From the NCBI GenBank assembly GCA_002296655.1, contig DBIN01000035.1, forward strand, positions 1 to 36,678: DNA of 36,678 nucleotides, read 5' to 3'. A program made the translations under genes and the position numbers. This DNA is from Acinetobacter sp. UBA801 (GTDB taxonomy: Bacteria > Pseudomonadota > Gammaproteobacteria > Pseudomonadales > Moraxellaceae). Of the stretch, positions 17,873 through 25,151 are shown piece after piece (position 1 is the first letter of the stretch; the number at the start of each line of letters is the position of its first letter). The notes beneath the pieces were generated by a model, which was not told the origin of the DNA, made no database searches, and saw only the letters and a list, made by a program, of their open reading frames with translations.

Positions 17873-19323
17873 ATTGTCGGGTGATTGGCTGAGTAATTTT
17901 GTGTTTGTATGTGTTGAGTGATGTGCTGCTGAATCACCTGTACAAGTACAGTAACCGCATGTTCAATCTCTGCTGTCCAAGCAAAAGAGCAGTTTAAACG
18001 AATAAAGTTCTGGCTGACCTGTTCAGAACGGAACAACTGACTAGGCGCAATGCCAATCTTTTTTTGAATCAATTGCTCATAAATTGTATAACCATCTATA
18101 TATGCAGGCAGTTCAATCCATAAAAAGTAACCACTAGAATAGTAGTGAATTTTGCAGGCTGGGTTTAAGCGCTGTTTCAACTGCTGATAAAACACTTTTT
18201 TATGTTTTTCCAGTTGTTTGCGTAATTGACGCAAATGTTTTTCATAATGATGGTGTGAAAGAAAATCGACCAAAGTATTTTGCAGTAATGGGCTTGCCGA
18301 AACCGTACTCATGAGCTGTAAATGCTGAATAGCATTGGAAAATTGTCCTGCATAAACCCAACCAACGCGCACAGCAGAACCCAAAGTTTTAGAAAAAGAA
18401 GCGCAGTGCAGTACGCGTTGTTGTCGGTCAAAATACTTCATGGGTAACGGTTTTTGCGTCCCGTAATACAATTCTTGATAGACATCATCCTCAATTAAAT
18501 ACACTTGATATTCTTTAAGCAAACTGGCAATACGTTGCTTAATTTCATCTCTGACACTAAAGCCAATGGGGTTATGAATATTCAACATCAACCAGCAGAC
18601 TTTAATCGGGTATTGTTTTAGGGCTTGTTCAAATGACTCTAAATCGAAACCCGAAACAGGGTGTTCTGGAATGGTAATCACCTGTAAACCAAGACGTTCA
18701 GCTGCTTGCCATGCACCATAGAAAATAGTTTCTTGTAATAAAATAAAATCTCCGGGTTTGGTCAACGCTTGTAATGATAAATTGAGCGCATCTAATGCGC
18801 CTGATGTAATGACAATATCATTTGCATGGGTGGGTATGCCTTGCAAACAGTAGCGATTTGCAAGGATAGTTCTTAATTCATAATTGCCCGGTGGCATATG
18901 GTCATTGCTCAAATAACTGCTTTTTCGCTTGGCATGCTGCGCTATAATTTGCATGAACTTGGGGTTAAACAGCAATTCTGCATTGGGGAAGGCAGAACCC
19001 AAAGGGCTGACATCTGCAGATTGAATTGATTTTAAATAACCAAACACCAAAGAGTTCATTTGGATATGTGCATTTAAACTCAAACTGCTTGGTACAGGTC
19101 TCTCAGTTTGATTGAGCCGCTCTGCGACATAAAAGCCTGACTTTTGTTTGGCGTATACCAATCCCTGCGCTTCAAGTTCTTGATAAGCATTTAGCACGGT
19201 CATTAAGCTATAACCACTGATTTGTGATTGTTCTCTTAACGAAGGCAACTTGCTATGTGCTTTCCATGCACCATTTTCAATAAGTTGCCTAATGTTTAAC
19301 GCCAATTGTTCAGATTTATACAT
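17860..19323 (-). CDS. MocR-family regulator (GntR HTH fused to class I aminotransferase domain)
   Basis: Protein of 487 residues. The N-terminal GntR winged helix (about 1-70) has LPSLREQSQISGYSLMTVLNAYQELEAQ in two parts. A PLP-binding aminotransferase-like domain follows and fills the rest. The Schiff-base lysine is near residue 312 in ASFSKTLGS, with the acidic IEDDVYQELYY motif about 30 residues earlier. MocR proteins regulate genes such as PLP synthesis or exporters using PLP-amino acid adducts. The ATG at 19323 is preferred over a TTG at 19335. It diverges from a small membrane protein gene and an EamA exporter gene, a frequent partner of MocR regulators. The ligand is unknown. Confidence 0.88.
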   Translation of the reverse strand: MYKSEQLALNIRQLIENGAWKAHSKLPSLREQSQISGYSLMTVLNAYQELEAQGLVYAKQKSGFYVAERLNQTERPVPSSLSLNAHIQMNSLVFGYLKSIQSADVSPLGSAFPNAELLFNPKFMQIIAQHAKRKSSYLSNDHMPPGNYELRTILANRYCLQGIPTHANDIVITSGALDALNLSLQALTKPGDFILLQETIFYGAWQAAERLGLQVITIPEHPVSGFDLESFEQALKQYPIKVCWLMLNIHNPIGFSVRDEIKQRIASLLKEYQVYLIEDDVYQELYYGTQKPLPMKYFDRQQRVLHCASFSKTLGSAVRVGWVYAGQFSNAIQHLQLMSTVSASPLLQNTLVDFLSHHHYEKHLRQLRKQLEKHKKVFYQQLKQRLNPACKIHYYSSGYFLWIELPAYIDGYTIYEQLIQKKIGIAPSQLFRSEQVSQNFIRLNCSFAWTAEIEHAVTVLVQVIQQHITQHIQTQNYSANHPTIKKS

Positions 19324-19531
19324 GGTACGACTCAAGCATTTTTTGCAGCTGTTAATTATTTTGATCTATTTTTGGATTTAAAGCATTAAATAAACTTAAT
19401 CTTTATAACAGATTGGCATATATCTAAAATAAACTGTTATAGTTTTTAATGAATATTTTGTATCTACAGCAATGTATTAAAATTTTGCATAATCGGTATA
19501 TTCCCCAAAATCTGGCTAGATTGGAGTTGAT

Positions 19532-19681
19532 ATGCAAGAAGATAACTCACGCAAACCACAGAAATATGCCGATAGCAGTATTTCAGACAAAGCATTTAAG
19601 CACATGATTATTTGGTTTACCGTGTACGTGGCTTTATTTTGTATTGGCGTAGCTGTAGTGATAAATTTAGATAAGTTATAA
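19532..19681 (+). CDS. small single-pass membrane protein (49 aa)
   Basis: A 49-codon frame with GGAG seven bases before its ATG. The first half is polar (MQEDNSRKPQKYADSSISDK). The second half is one hydrophobic helix at about residues 25-44 (IIWFTVYVALFCIGVAVVI), ending in NLDKL. It is flanked upstream by a 208-bp divergent region and downstream by a rho-independent terminator, which supports an independent small gene. I do not recognise the family. The topology suggests N-terminus in the cytoplasm, because the positive charges precede the helix. Confidence 0.65.
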   Translation: MQEDNSRKPQKYADSSISDKAFKHMIIWFTVYVALFCIGVAVVINLDKL

Positions 19682-19724
19682 CAGTCTCTTGAATAACAGG
19701 ATCTCTAAATCGGCTCAAGATATG

Positions 19725-19759
19725 AAAGCATTCATTTGAATTTTGATGAATGCTTTTTT
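19725..19759 (+). terminator. rho-independent terminator after the 49-aa gene
   Basis: AAAGCATTCAT (19725-19735) pairs with ATGAATGCTTT (19746-19756), followed by T to 19759. It isolates the small membrane protein gene from the exporter gene that starts about 100 bp later. Confidence 0.8.
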
Positions 19760-19864
19760 GTTGATAAAACGATCATCAAGGTATATCTGAAAAGCAATAA
19801 AGATCGCAAAAATAATAAAATAGGCGTAAATTAAAGCTTTATTTGTAAAGCATTTGTGGTTGTA

Positions 19865-20752
19865 ATGATTTCGAGTTGGGTACTCTTTACTTTAATGGCT
19901 GCATTTATGCAGGCTTGGCGCAACGCCTTTCAAAAACAACTCAGCACAAGTGTCGATGTTTATGGCGTGACTTTGGCACGTTTTATTTTTGCCTTGCCTT
20001 TTGCACTGGCGTATTTAAGCATTTTACAATGGCAACAGCCTGTTCAAGCCGAACTACATTTTAGTTCGATGTTTTGGCTGTATATCATCATTGCAGCAGT
20101 GTGTCAGATTTTAGCCACGGCTTTAATGGTAAAACTGTTTCAACAAAAAAATTATGCAGTCGGTGTCGGTCTTGCCAAAAGTGAAGCAGTTTTAGCTGCA
20201 ATTGTGGGCGTGATTTTCCTACAAGAACACTTAAGCGCACTGGCTTGGTTAGGCGTTGCGATTGGCGGCATTGCGGTATTTCTACTGAGTAAAGGCAGCC
20301 AACGTAGTGATTTTTCATTCAGGACTTTAGCCATTGGAATCGGCAGCGGACTCAGTTTTGCTGTTACGTCACTTTTAGTACGTGAGGCCAGTTTAGAACT
20401 CGAATTCTTACCGTTTATTCACCGTGCTGCATGGGTTTTGGTTTGGGTTATTGGTTTTCAATGCTGTATTTTATTGGCATATTTAGGCATATTTAGACGA
20501 CATACCTTGTATGCCATGTGGCAGCGGGTGGGATTAACTTTTAAAGTGAGCGTCTGCAGTTTCTTAGCATCACTGGGTTGGTTTAGTGCCATGAGTATGC
20601 AAACTGTAGCGATTGTGAAAACACTCGGACAAATTGAAATATTATTCAGCTTACTTATTTCAGCCTATTTCTTTAAAGAAAAACTCGTCCGTACCGATCA
20701 TTGGGGATTGGCATTGGTCGTGCTTGCAGCAATGCTGGTCATTTGGGCGTAG
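19865..20752 (+). CDS. EamA/DMT-superfamily transporter
   Basis: Inner-membrane protein of 295 residues with about ten hydrophobic segments arranged as two EamA repeats; the first covers roughly residues 1-140 and the second 150-295. AKSEAVLAAIVGVIFLQEHL in the first half and KTLGQIEILFSLLISAYFFKE in the second correspond to the conserved end of each repeat. Members export or import small metabolites such as amino acids. The start is uncertain: ATG at 19865 is used, and a GTG at 19856 is possible, with no clear ribosome site for either. The MocR-type regulator upstream on the other strand may control it. The substrate is unknown. Confidence 0.85.
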   Translation: MISSWVLFTLMAAFMQAWRNAFQKQLSTSVDVYGVTLARFIFALPFALAYLSILQWQQPVQAELHFSSMFWLYIIIAAVCQILATALMVKLFQQKNYAVGVGLAKSEAVLAAIVGVIFLQEHLSALAWLGVAIGGIAVFLLSKGSQRSDFSFRTLAIGIGSGLSFAVTSLLVREASLELEFLPFIHRAAWVLVWVIGFQCCILLAYLGIFRRHTLYAMWQRVGLTFKVSVCSFLASLGWFSAMSMQTVAIVKTLGQIEILFSLLISAYFFKEKLVRTDHWGLALVVLAAMLVIWA

Positions 20753-20893
20753 CGTTATATTTCACAGCTATGTAATTTCAAACTTATGTCATATGCGTTG
20801 CGCTTCATTAGAGAATCTCAGAAATATTAAAATAAAGATTCTCTATCCGTACAATCTCGTTAGAATACTCACAGCTTATCTTAGAGAATTGTC

Positions 20894-21271
20894 ATGTCTA
20901 AACCACAGCAAAAGCAAAAAAACTCAGCCTTGGCAGAACTGATCGAAGAACAAAAACTGCTCTGTGAAGAGTTTGGTTCAGCCTATATTGCAGTGAGTGG
21001 CGATGATGTTATCGCAGTTGCAGTCCAAACCTTAAATAAAGACCCAATTGTGGGGTTGCGTAAAGCGCCAGAAGGTGAAGAAAAAGTCGCATGGTATATT
21101 TATGGCGGTGAATTGGGTGAAGATGAAGTGAACTTTGAAACCATGCCTGTGCGTGAGCTGCAAGATATTTTGCCCGATGTGCTTCCATACTTAGCTTTAG
21201 AGCAAGGTTACCGCTTTATGATTGATGCAGATGACTACGAAGATGTCTGGAAAGAAGGCGATGCGTCTTAA
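20894..21271 (+). CDS. hypothetical acidic protein (125 aa)
   Basis: I do not recognise a family. The protein is strongly acidic, has no signal peptide or membrane segment, and appears compact and cytosolic. After a short basic, glutamine-rich start (MSKPQQKQKN), a helical segment LIEEQKLLCEEFG is followed by strand-like pieces (YIAVSGDDVIAVAVQTL and VAWYIYGGEL) and an acidic C-terminus (DADDYEDVWKEGD). The ATG at 20894 follows TTAGAGAA. It lies 141 bp after the exporter gene and its end overlaps the next gene by 11 bp, so the two are probably co-transcribed. Codon use looks native. Confidence 0.75.
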   Translation: MSKPQQKQKNSALAELIEEQKLLCEEFGSAYIAVSGDDVIAVAVQTLNKDPIVGLRKAPEGEEKVAWYIYGGELGEDEVNFETMPVRELQDILPDVLPYLALEQGYRFMIDADDYEDVWKEGDAS

Positions 21272-21719
21272 GCTTATGCGTATGCCAAGCATGGCAAAAA
21301 TATCGGTGTGCATGATGCTTGGACTGCAAGGTCTGAGCGTAATGGCACAAGGTATTCAAGCACAGCAGTTGACACTTGAAGCATCATCTACACCTATTAC
21401 AATCCAACACGCAGTCAATGGATTGACTCAAACGCAATATCAAGACTTATTAAATCAATACACGCAAATTGTGAATGACAGCAAAACAGTATTGGATGAT
21501 CCTGCTAGCTCAGCAACAGCACAACAACAAAAACAGGCCTTTTGCGCACGCTATCACGCCTATAAAAATATTGCTGAAATTTCCGAACACAATCCAAGTT
21601 TGTATCCTGCACCTGTGATGTTAATGGTGGCAAAGCGTTATTTAGCACAGCAGCACAACAGTTTTACGGCTTCAGGGATGACCGAACAAGTTTTTTGTGC
21701 AGGTTCTACATCTAAATAG
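21261..21719 (+). CDS. hypothetical secreted or periplasmic protein (152 aa)
   Basis: Unrecognised protein with a clear signal peptide: basic start MRLKLMRMPSMAK, hydrophobic core ISVCMMLGLQGLSVM, and a likely cleavage after QGIQA. The mature part of about 118 residues is rich in Q, T and A and has two cysteines (near AFCARYHAY and EQVFCAGS) that could form a disulfide. The ATG at 21261 overlaps the upstream gene by 11 bp and has AAGAAGG inside that gene. Later in-frame ATGs at 21276 and 21291 would shorten the signal sequence. Co-translation with the 125-aa protein is likely. Function is unknown. Confidence 0.65.
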   Translation: MRLKLMRMPSMAKISVCMMLGLQGLSVMAQGIQAQQLTLEASSTPITIQHAVNGLTQTQYQDLLNQYTQIVNDSKTVLDDPASSATAQQQKQAFCARYHAYKNIAEISEHNPSLYPAPVMLMVAKRYLAQQHNSFTASGMTEQVFCAGSTSK

Positions 21720-21909
21720 TGTGATCTGCCTGATAAGTAAATAGTAAATCTGAAGATACAGGCATATAAAACCCAAAAAATTGGGATTCCTTTTAAGCGG
21801 ATTGTGAAGTCATACTTCATTTTTTATTCATTTTCATGCAAAACTGACTTTGCAAAGCCTGTAGAATCTTTTAATTTGAAGGTAGTGAACTGCAGGATAG
21901 GCGACATAG

Positions 21910-22398
21910 ATGAAATGGGATGATATTGGCGAGCAGCCTTGTTCGATTGCACGAACTTTGTCTGTGATTGGTGATCGTTGGACGATGCTGATTATTCGTA
22001 ATGCCTTTATGGGCATGCGTCGCTTTGATGATTTTCAACAACATTTGGGCGTCACGCGGCATGTATTGTCGGATCGTTTAAAGCGTCTGGTGGAACATGA
22101 AATTTTAGTCAAAGTACCTTATGTAGATCGTCAAGAACGTTTTGAATATATATTGACTGAAAAAGGCTTGGAGCTTTATCCTTTAATGCTATCTATGGCA
22201 AATTGGGCAGATAAATGGATGGATCAAGGTTTAGGTAAGCCTGTGAAATACATCCATAAAAATTGCGCTAAAACGTTTCAGCCTGTCGTGGTATGTTCAG
22301 AATGTGGCGAAGAACTGCATGCTAAACAGGTGAAGCCACATTTTACCTCAGTGTATTATCAGTACATCCAAGCACAGCAGAATTTAAAACAAGCTTAA
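21910..22398 (+). CDS. HxlR-family transcriptional regulator
   Basis: Winged-helix regulator of 162 residues. The opening PCSIARTLSVIGDRWTMLII contains the conserved N-terminal cysteine (C11) of the family. The recognition region runs through FDDFQQHLGVTRHVLSDRLKRL and the wing through YILTEKGLELYP. An extension beyond the usual domain carries H116, C119, C129 and C132 (CAKTF then CSECGEE), which look like a small metal-binding knuckle. HxlR proteins often sense redox or electrophilic stress through cysteines. Its target is not obvious: the genes on its right are convergent and those on its left are not divergent from it. Confidence 0.88.
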   Translation: MKWDDIGEQPCSIARTLSVIGDRWTMLIIRNAFMGMRRFDDFQQHLGVTRHVLSDRLKRLVEHEILVKVPYVDRQERFEYILTEKGLELYPLMLSMANWADKWMDQGLGKPVKYIHKNCAKTFQPVVVCSECGEELHAKQVKPHFTSVYYQYIQAQQNLKQA

Positions 22399-22428
22399 AT
22401 CAGTACCGTATTAACCAGCAGCAATTTG

Positions 22429-22752
22429 TCATAAGCAGTTCGCTGGTTTAGGAATACCCGCTAAACGGCTTAAATGACGCGCCACTAAACCTGTATTAAA
22501 TTTTTCCTGCAAAACAGCATTGTTAATTTCTGGGCTTACAGTTTTCATTAAAAATTTAATTAAAGGGCGGGTTGCAGGTGAGTGTCCAAATTGCTGATAA
22601 AATTGGCGTACAGCGTGCAAAACTTCAAAATGCCAAGCCGTGAGTTCGAGTTCTAAACTTTGCGCCAGTTCTTGTGCCACTTGTTCATTCCAGACAGTGT
22701 AATCCAGCAAATGTCCATCTTGATCTAATTCTAGTGTCATCTCTTGTTTCAT
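22429..22752 (-). CDS. tusE: TusE/DsrC-family sulfurtransferase
   Basis: Sulfur carrier of 107 residues that accepts persulfide from TusBCD and passes it to MnmA for 2-thiouridine formation at tRNA position 34. The family pattern runs through LTAWHFEVLHAVRQFYQQFGHSP in two parts. The C-terminal IPKPANCL places the active cysteine at position 106, next to last, as in TusE and DsrC. The ATG at 22752 has AAGGG just upstream; an ATG at 22740 is an alternative. It is the last gene of a four-gene minus-strand set with tusD, tusC and tusB. Confidence 0.9.
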   Translation of the reverse strand: MKQEMTLELDQDGHLLDYTVWNEQVAQELAQSLELELTAWHFEVLHAVRQFYQQFGHSPATRPLIKFLMKTVSPEINNAVLQEKFNTGLVARHLSRLAGIPKPANCL

Positions 22753-22798
22753 TCACCCTTAAAAATGCTTTGCATTGGTTTCATATCATCATGGTTTG

Positions 22799-23083
22799 CT
22801 ATTTTAAGCTGATACAGCGCTGATGTGCTAAACACAGTGTTGCAAAAGTTGCATAATTAATCGGATGTACGTTTTTTGCCAAATGACCATTGAATATTTC
22901 TGCATCATTGTCCAGTACATATATTTTGTCTAGCTGTGCACAGAGTGGATGGTGTTGATGCAATACAGCATCCCCCATCAGTACAACGCTATCTTGCGGA
23001 GCGTACAGGGCATTTAGCTCAGCTAAAATTGTCGCGGTGCTATCAAAGCTCGCTTGGATTAAATATAAATTTGCGTCAGTCAT
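22799..23083 (-). CDS. tusB: TusB/DsrH-family sulfur relay subunit
   Basis: Small cytosolic protein of 94 residues, matching the length of TusB. It is one of three subunits of the TusBCD hexamer that relays persulfide sulfur for tRNA thiolation. The sequence is divergent but has the short DsrH outline, with LYLIQASF at the start and a central VVLMGDAVL strand. The start at 23083 has AAAGAG upstream; the frame extends to 23116 without support. Position between tusC and tusE is the main evidence. The stop is 46 bp upstream of the tusE start. Confidence 0.8.
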   Translation of the reverse strand: MTDANLYLIQASFDSTATILAELNALYAPQDSVVLMGDAVLHQHHPLCAQLDKIYVLDNDAEIFNGHLAKNVHPINYATFATLCLAHQRCISLK

Positions 23084-23149
23084 GCTTTTCTCTTTAAATG
23101 TTTTAGAGATGGTCAAATGATCAATTAAACTGTTAAACCAGCGATCAGC

Positions 23150-23500
23150 TTACCAATATAAAACCCGATCAAAGGTTTGAATCAGCTCCCGATTCAGTTC
23201 CACCCATTCAATTTCATGTACCGTATTTTTGATAAACGGCGAGTTGACATGTTTATGTTCAATCAAAATTGGGCTGAGGTCGTAAAACTCAAAGCTATCG
23301 ACCAAGTTGGATGCCACTTTAAAGGCATGTTTAAGTGAATCAAAAGCCAGTTCCGATTGTAATAGGCTTAATGCCGCATCTTGTAATAACACTTTGACTT
23401 CACAACCAAAAGTTGCCAGTACCATTGTTGCAGACAAGCTTTCATGCACTTGTAAGCTATTTAAATTGGCCTGACGTAAAACCACGAGTACAGTTTTCAC
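23150..23500 (-). CDS. tusC: TusC/DsrF-family sulfur relay subunit
   Basis: Subunit of 116 residues in the TusBCD sulfur relay complex. The order strand-helix-strand at the N-terminus (TVLVVLRQANLNSLQVHES) and the central CEVKVLLQDAAL segment fit the DsrE/F fold. It begins with GTG at 23500, preceded by AGGTAA eight bases upstream, an unusual start codon in this window. It follows tusD by 43 bp and precedes tusB. Less conserved than tusD or tusE, so the name relies partly on neighbours. Confidence 0.85.
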   Translation of the reverse strand: MKTVLVVLRQANLNSLQVHESLSATMVLATFGCEVKVLLQDAALSLLQSELAFDSLKHAFKVASNLVDSFEFYDLSPILIEHKHVNSPFIKNTVHEIEWVELNRELIQTFDRVLYW

Positions 23501-23543
23501 ACAATTTACCTTTTAAATGCAACAGATTTACAAAATGAATTGC

Positions 23544-23912
23544 TTAAAATTGAATCAGGCGTTCTGTGCTTTGCACTGCATCAGCCAGTTCGCCTAAGCC
23601 AACTAATTCAAAGCCTGCGGCTAAATTGTGTTGGCTCAGTTGATGGCGTTTGGCATTGTCCGCATCGCTAATACCTCGTGCCAGTGCTGCACTTACACAT
23701 ACGGGTAAACGAATAGACAATTTTTGCCATTCTGTTTTGAGGTTGCGTTGATCATCTGGTACCCATTGCAACTCATTCGCTACAGCAACGCCATCTTGAT
23801 AAAAAAACACACGAAAAGCTTCACTTTTCTGTTGTAAGGCTTGAGCAAGACCTAGTGCATGCCATGCATGAATAGATGTTGGTGCGGAGGTTATTAATAA
23901 TAAGGTGCTCAT
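23544..23912 (-). CDS. tusD: TusD/DsrE-family sulfurtransferase subunit
   Basis: Subunit of 122 residues of the TusBCD complex that receives sulfur, ultimately from IscS, as a cysteine persulfide. The active cysteine is C72 in PVCVSAALARG, matching the CVAAALRRG region of E. coli TusD. RVFFYQDGV and the C-terminal GFELVGLGELADA are also typical. The ATG at 23912 follows an in-frame TTG at 23915, which is not used here. It is the first gene of tusDCB-tusE and is divergent, across 60 bp, from the epimerase-like gene. Confidence 0.92.
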   Translation of the reverse strand: MSTLLLITSAPTSIHAWHALGLAQALQQKSEAFRVFFYQDGVAVANELQWVPDDQRNLKTEWQKLSIRLPVCVSAALARGISDADNAKRHQLSQHNLAAGFELVGLGELADAVQSTERLIQF

Positions 23913-23972
23913 CAAAATTCACTAATGCAATGTGCCAAGGCGCATTTAGACTTTGTAAAAAAGGTAGTATAA

Positions 23973-24977
23973 ATGATTTTAGTGACTGGTGGTTTAGGCT
24001 TTATAGGCTCACACATTGCATTAAGCCTAATGGCTCAAGGGCAAGAGGTCATTATTGTAGATAATTTATCCAATTCAAGTATGCAGACCTTAGAGCGACT
24101 TGAATATATTACAGGGCGTTATGTGCCTTTTGCCAAACTGGATGTAAGAAATACGCCTGCGCTGAACAAAGTCTTTGAGCAATATTCGATTACTGCAGTG
24201 GTGCATTGTGCAGGGTTTAAATCTTTAGAAGAGTCAGTGCTCAAACCGCTCGAATATTATAACGATAACATCAGTTGTATTATGAGTTTATTACGTTCTA
24301 TGCAACGTACAGGTGTGCGTCGTTTGGTGCATCTTTCAAGTATAGCGGTCTATGGAAAGTCTGGATTGAATCTAGAAGAAAGCCAGAGCTTTAATTACAC
24401 TTATCCTAATCCATATGTAAAATCTCAACAGATGGTCGAAGAAATCATCCGCGATACTTTCAGAACTGATCACGAATGGAATATTGCCATTTTACGCTTG
24501 AGTAATATTGCAGGGGCGTTTGAACACGGCATTTTAGGCGAAGTCGTTGCACCATTACCTAAAAATATTATTCCTTTGGCGATGCAAGTTGCAGTACAAC
24601 AGCGTGAAGCAATTGAATTACGTCAGCAAGCCAATACTGCAGATCAAACCGCAGAACGCAGCTTTGTGCATGTACTAGATGTCTGTGAGGCTGTGATCGC
24701 AAGCCTGCATTGGTTATTCGAACAAACACATAGCTGTGAAGCCTTTAATATTGCAGGAGAAGTGGTGTCAATTCAGCAGTTACTTTCACGTATCACTGAA
24801 GTCACCGATGCGGAAATTGCTACAGTTCCTGCAATTCATTATGAATATCCTGAGTTGGATCAATTAGGTGCAGTCGTAGATAAGGCACAACAGTATTTAC
24901 ACTGGCAGCCAAAACGTATTTTGGGAAAAATGCTAGAGGATGAATGGCGTTTTTATCAAAATACGCTCAAGCATTAA
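23973..24977 (+). CDS. GalE-like NAD-dependent epimerase with a substituted catalytic lysine
   Basis: Extended SDR of 334 residues, close to the 338 of E. coli UDP-glucose 4-epimerase. NAD-binding GGLGFIGSH lies at residues 6-14, followed by VDNLSNSS. The catalytic serine region is LSSIAVYG near 122-129, and the tyrosine is Y148 in NPYVKSQQ. The YxxxK lysine four residues later is Q152 (codon CAA). The later RYFN-type motif reads RLSNIAGA. The protein keeps the NAD fold but probably not normal epimerase chemistry. ATG at 23973 has AAGGTAG upstream. It is not in a polysaccharide locus, which also argues against a routine galE role. An alternative is an NAD-binding structural or regulatory protein. 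Confidence 0.8.
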   Translation: MILVTGGLGFIGSHIALSLMAQGQEVIIVDNLSNSSMQTLERLEYITGRYVPFAKLDVRNTPALNKVFEQYSITAVVHCAGFKSLEESVLKPLEYYNDNISCIMSLLRSMQRTGVRRLVHLSSIAVYGKSGLNLEESQSFNYTYPNPYVKSQQMVEEIIRDTFRTDHEWNIAILRLSNIAGAFEHGILGEVVAPLPKNIIPLAMQVAVQQREAIELRQQANTADQTAERSFVHVLDVCEAVIASLHWLFEQTHSCEAFNIAGEVVSIQQLLSRITEVTDAEIATVPAIHYEYPELDQLGAVVDKAQQYLHWQPKRILGKMLEDEWRFYQNTLKH

Positions 24978-25055
24978 AACTAGCGCGATACAACTCGTTG
25001 AAAGTCTATTCACGAAGCCTTATAGCTGAAACAAATACAACGTAACGGAATTATT

Positions 25056-25074
25056 GATAATAATTATCATTTAC
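25056..25074. promoter_or_regulatory. Fur-box-like operator upstream of fumC
   Basis: GATAATAATTATCATTTAC matches the classical 19-base Fur consensus (GATAATGATAATCATTATC) at 15 of 19 positions, with the central palindrome largely intact. It lies 77 bp before the fumC start, a position suited to repression by Fe-Fur. This fits the known use of iron-independent class II fumarase during iron shortage in other gammaproteobacteria. Confidence 0.6.
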
Positions 25075-25151
25075 TTGATTGTCTGGTTTTTATAAGATCA
25101 ATATGAGAATACATGACATCATAACGAAATCACGAAGGAATAAGGCTGAAC

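Noticed and set aside
21772..21785. Possible terminator CCCAA/TTGGG upstream of the HxlR gene
   Set aside because: Only five base pairs and a poor T-tract; too weak to list as a feature.
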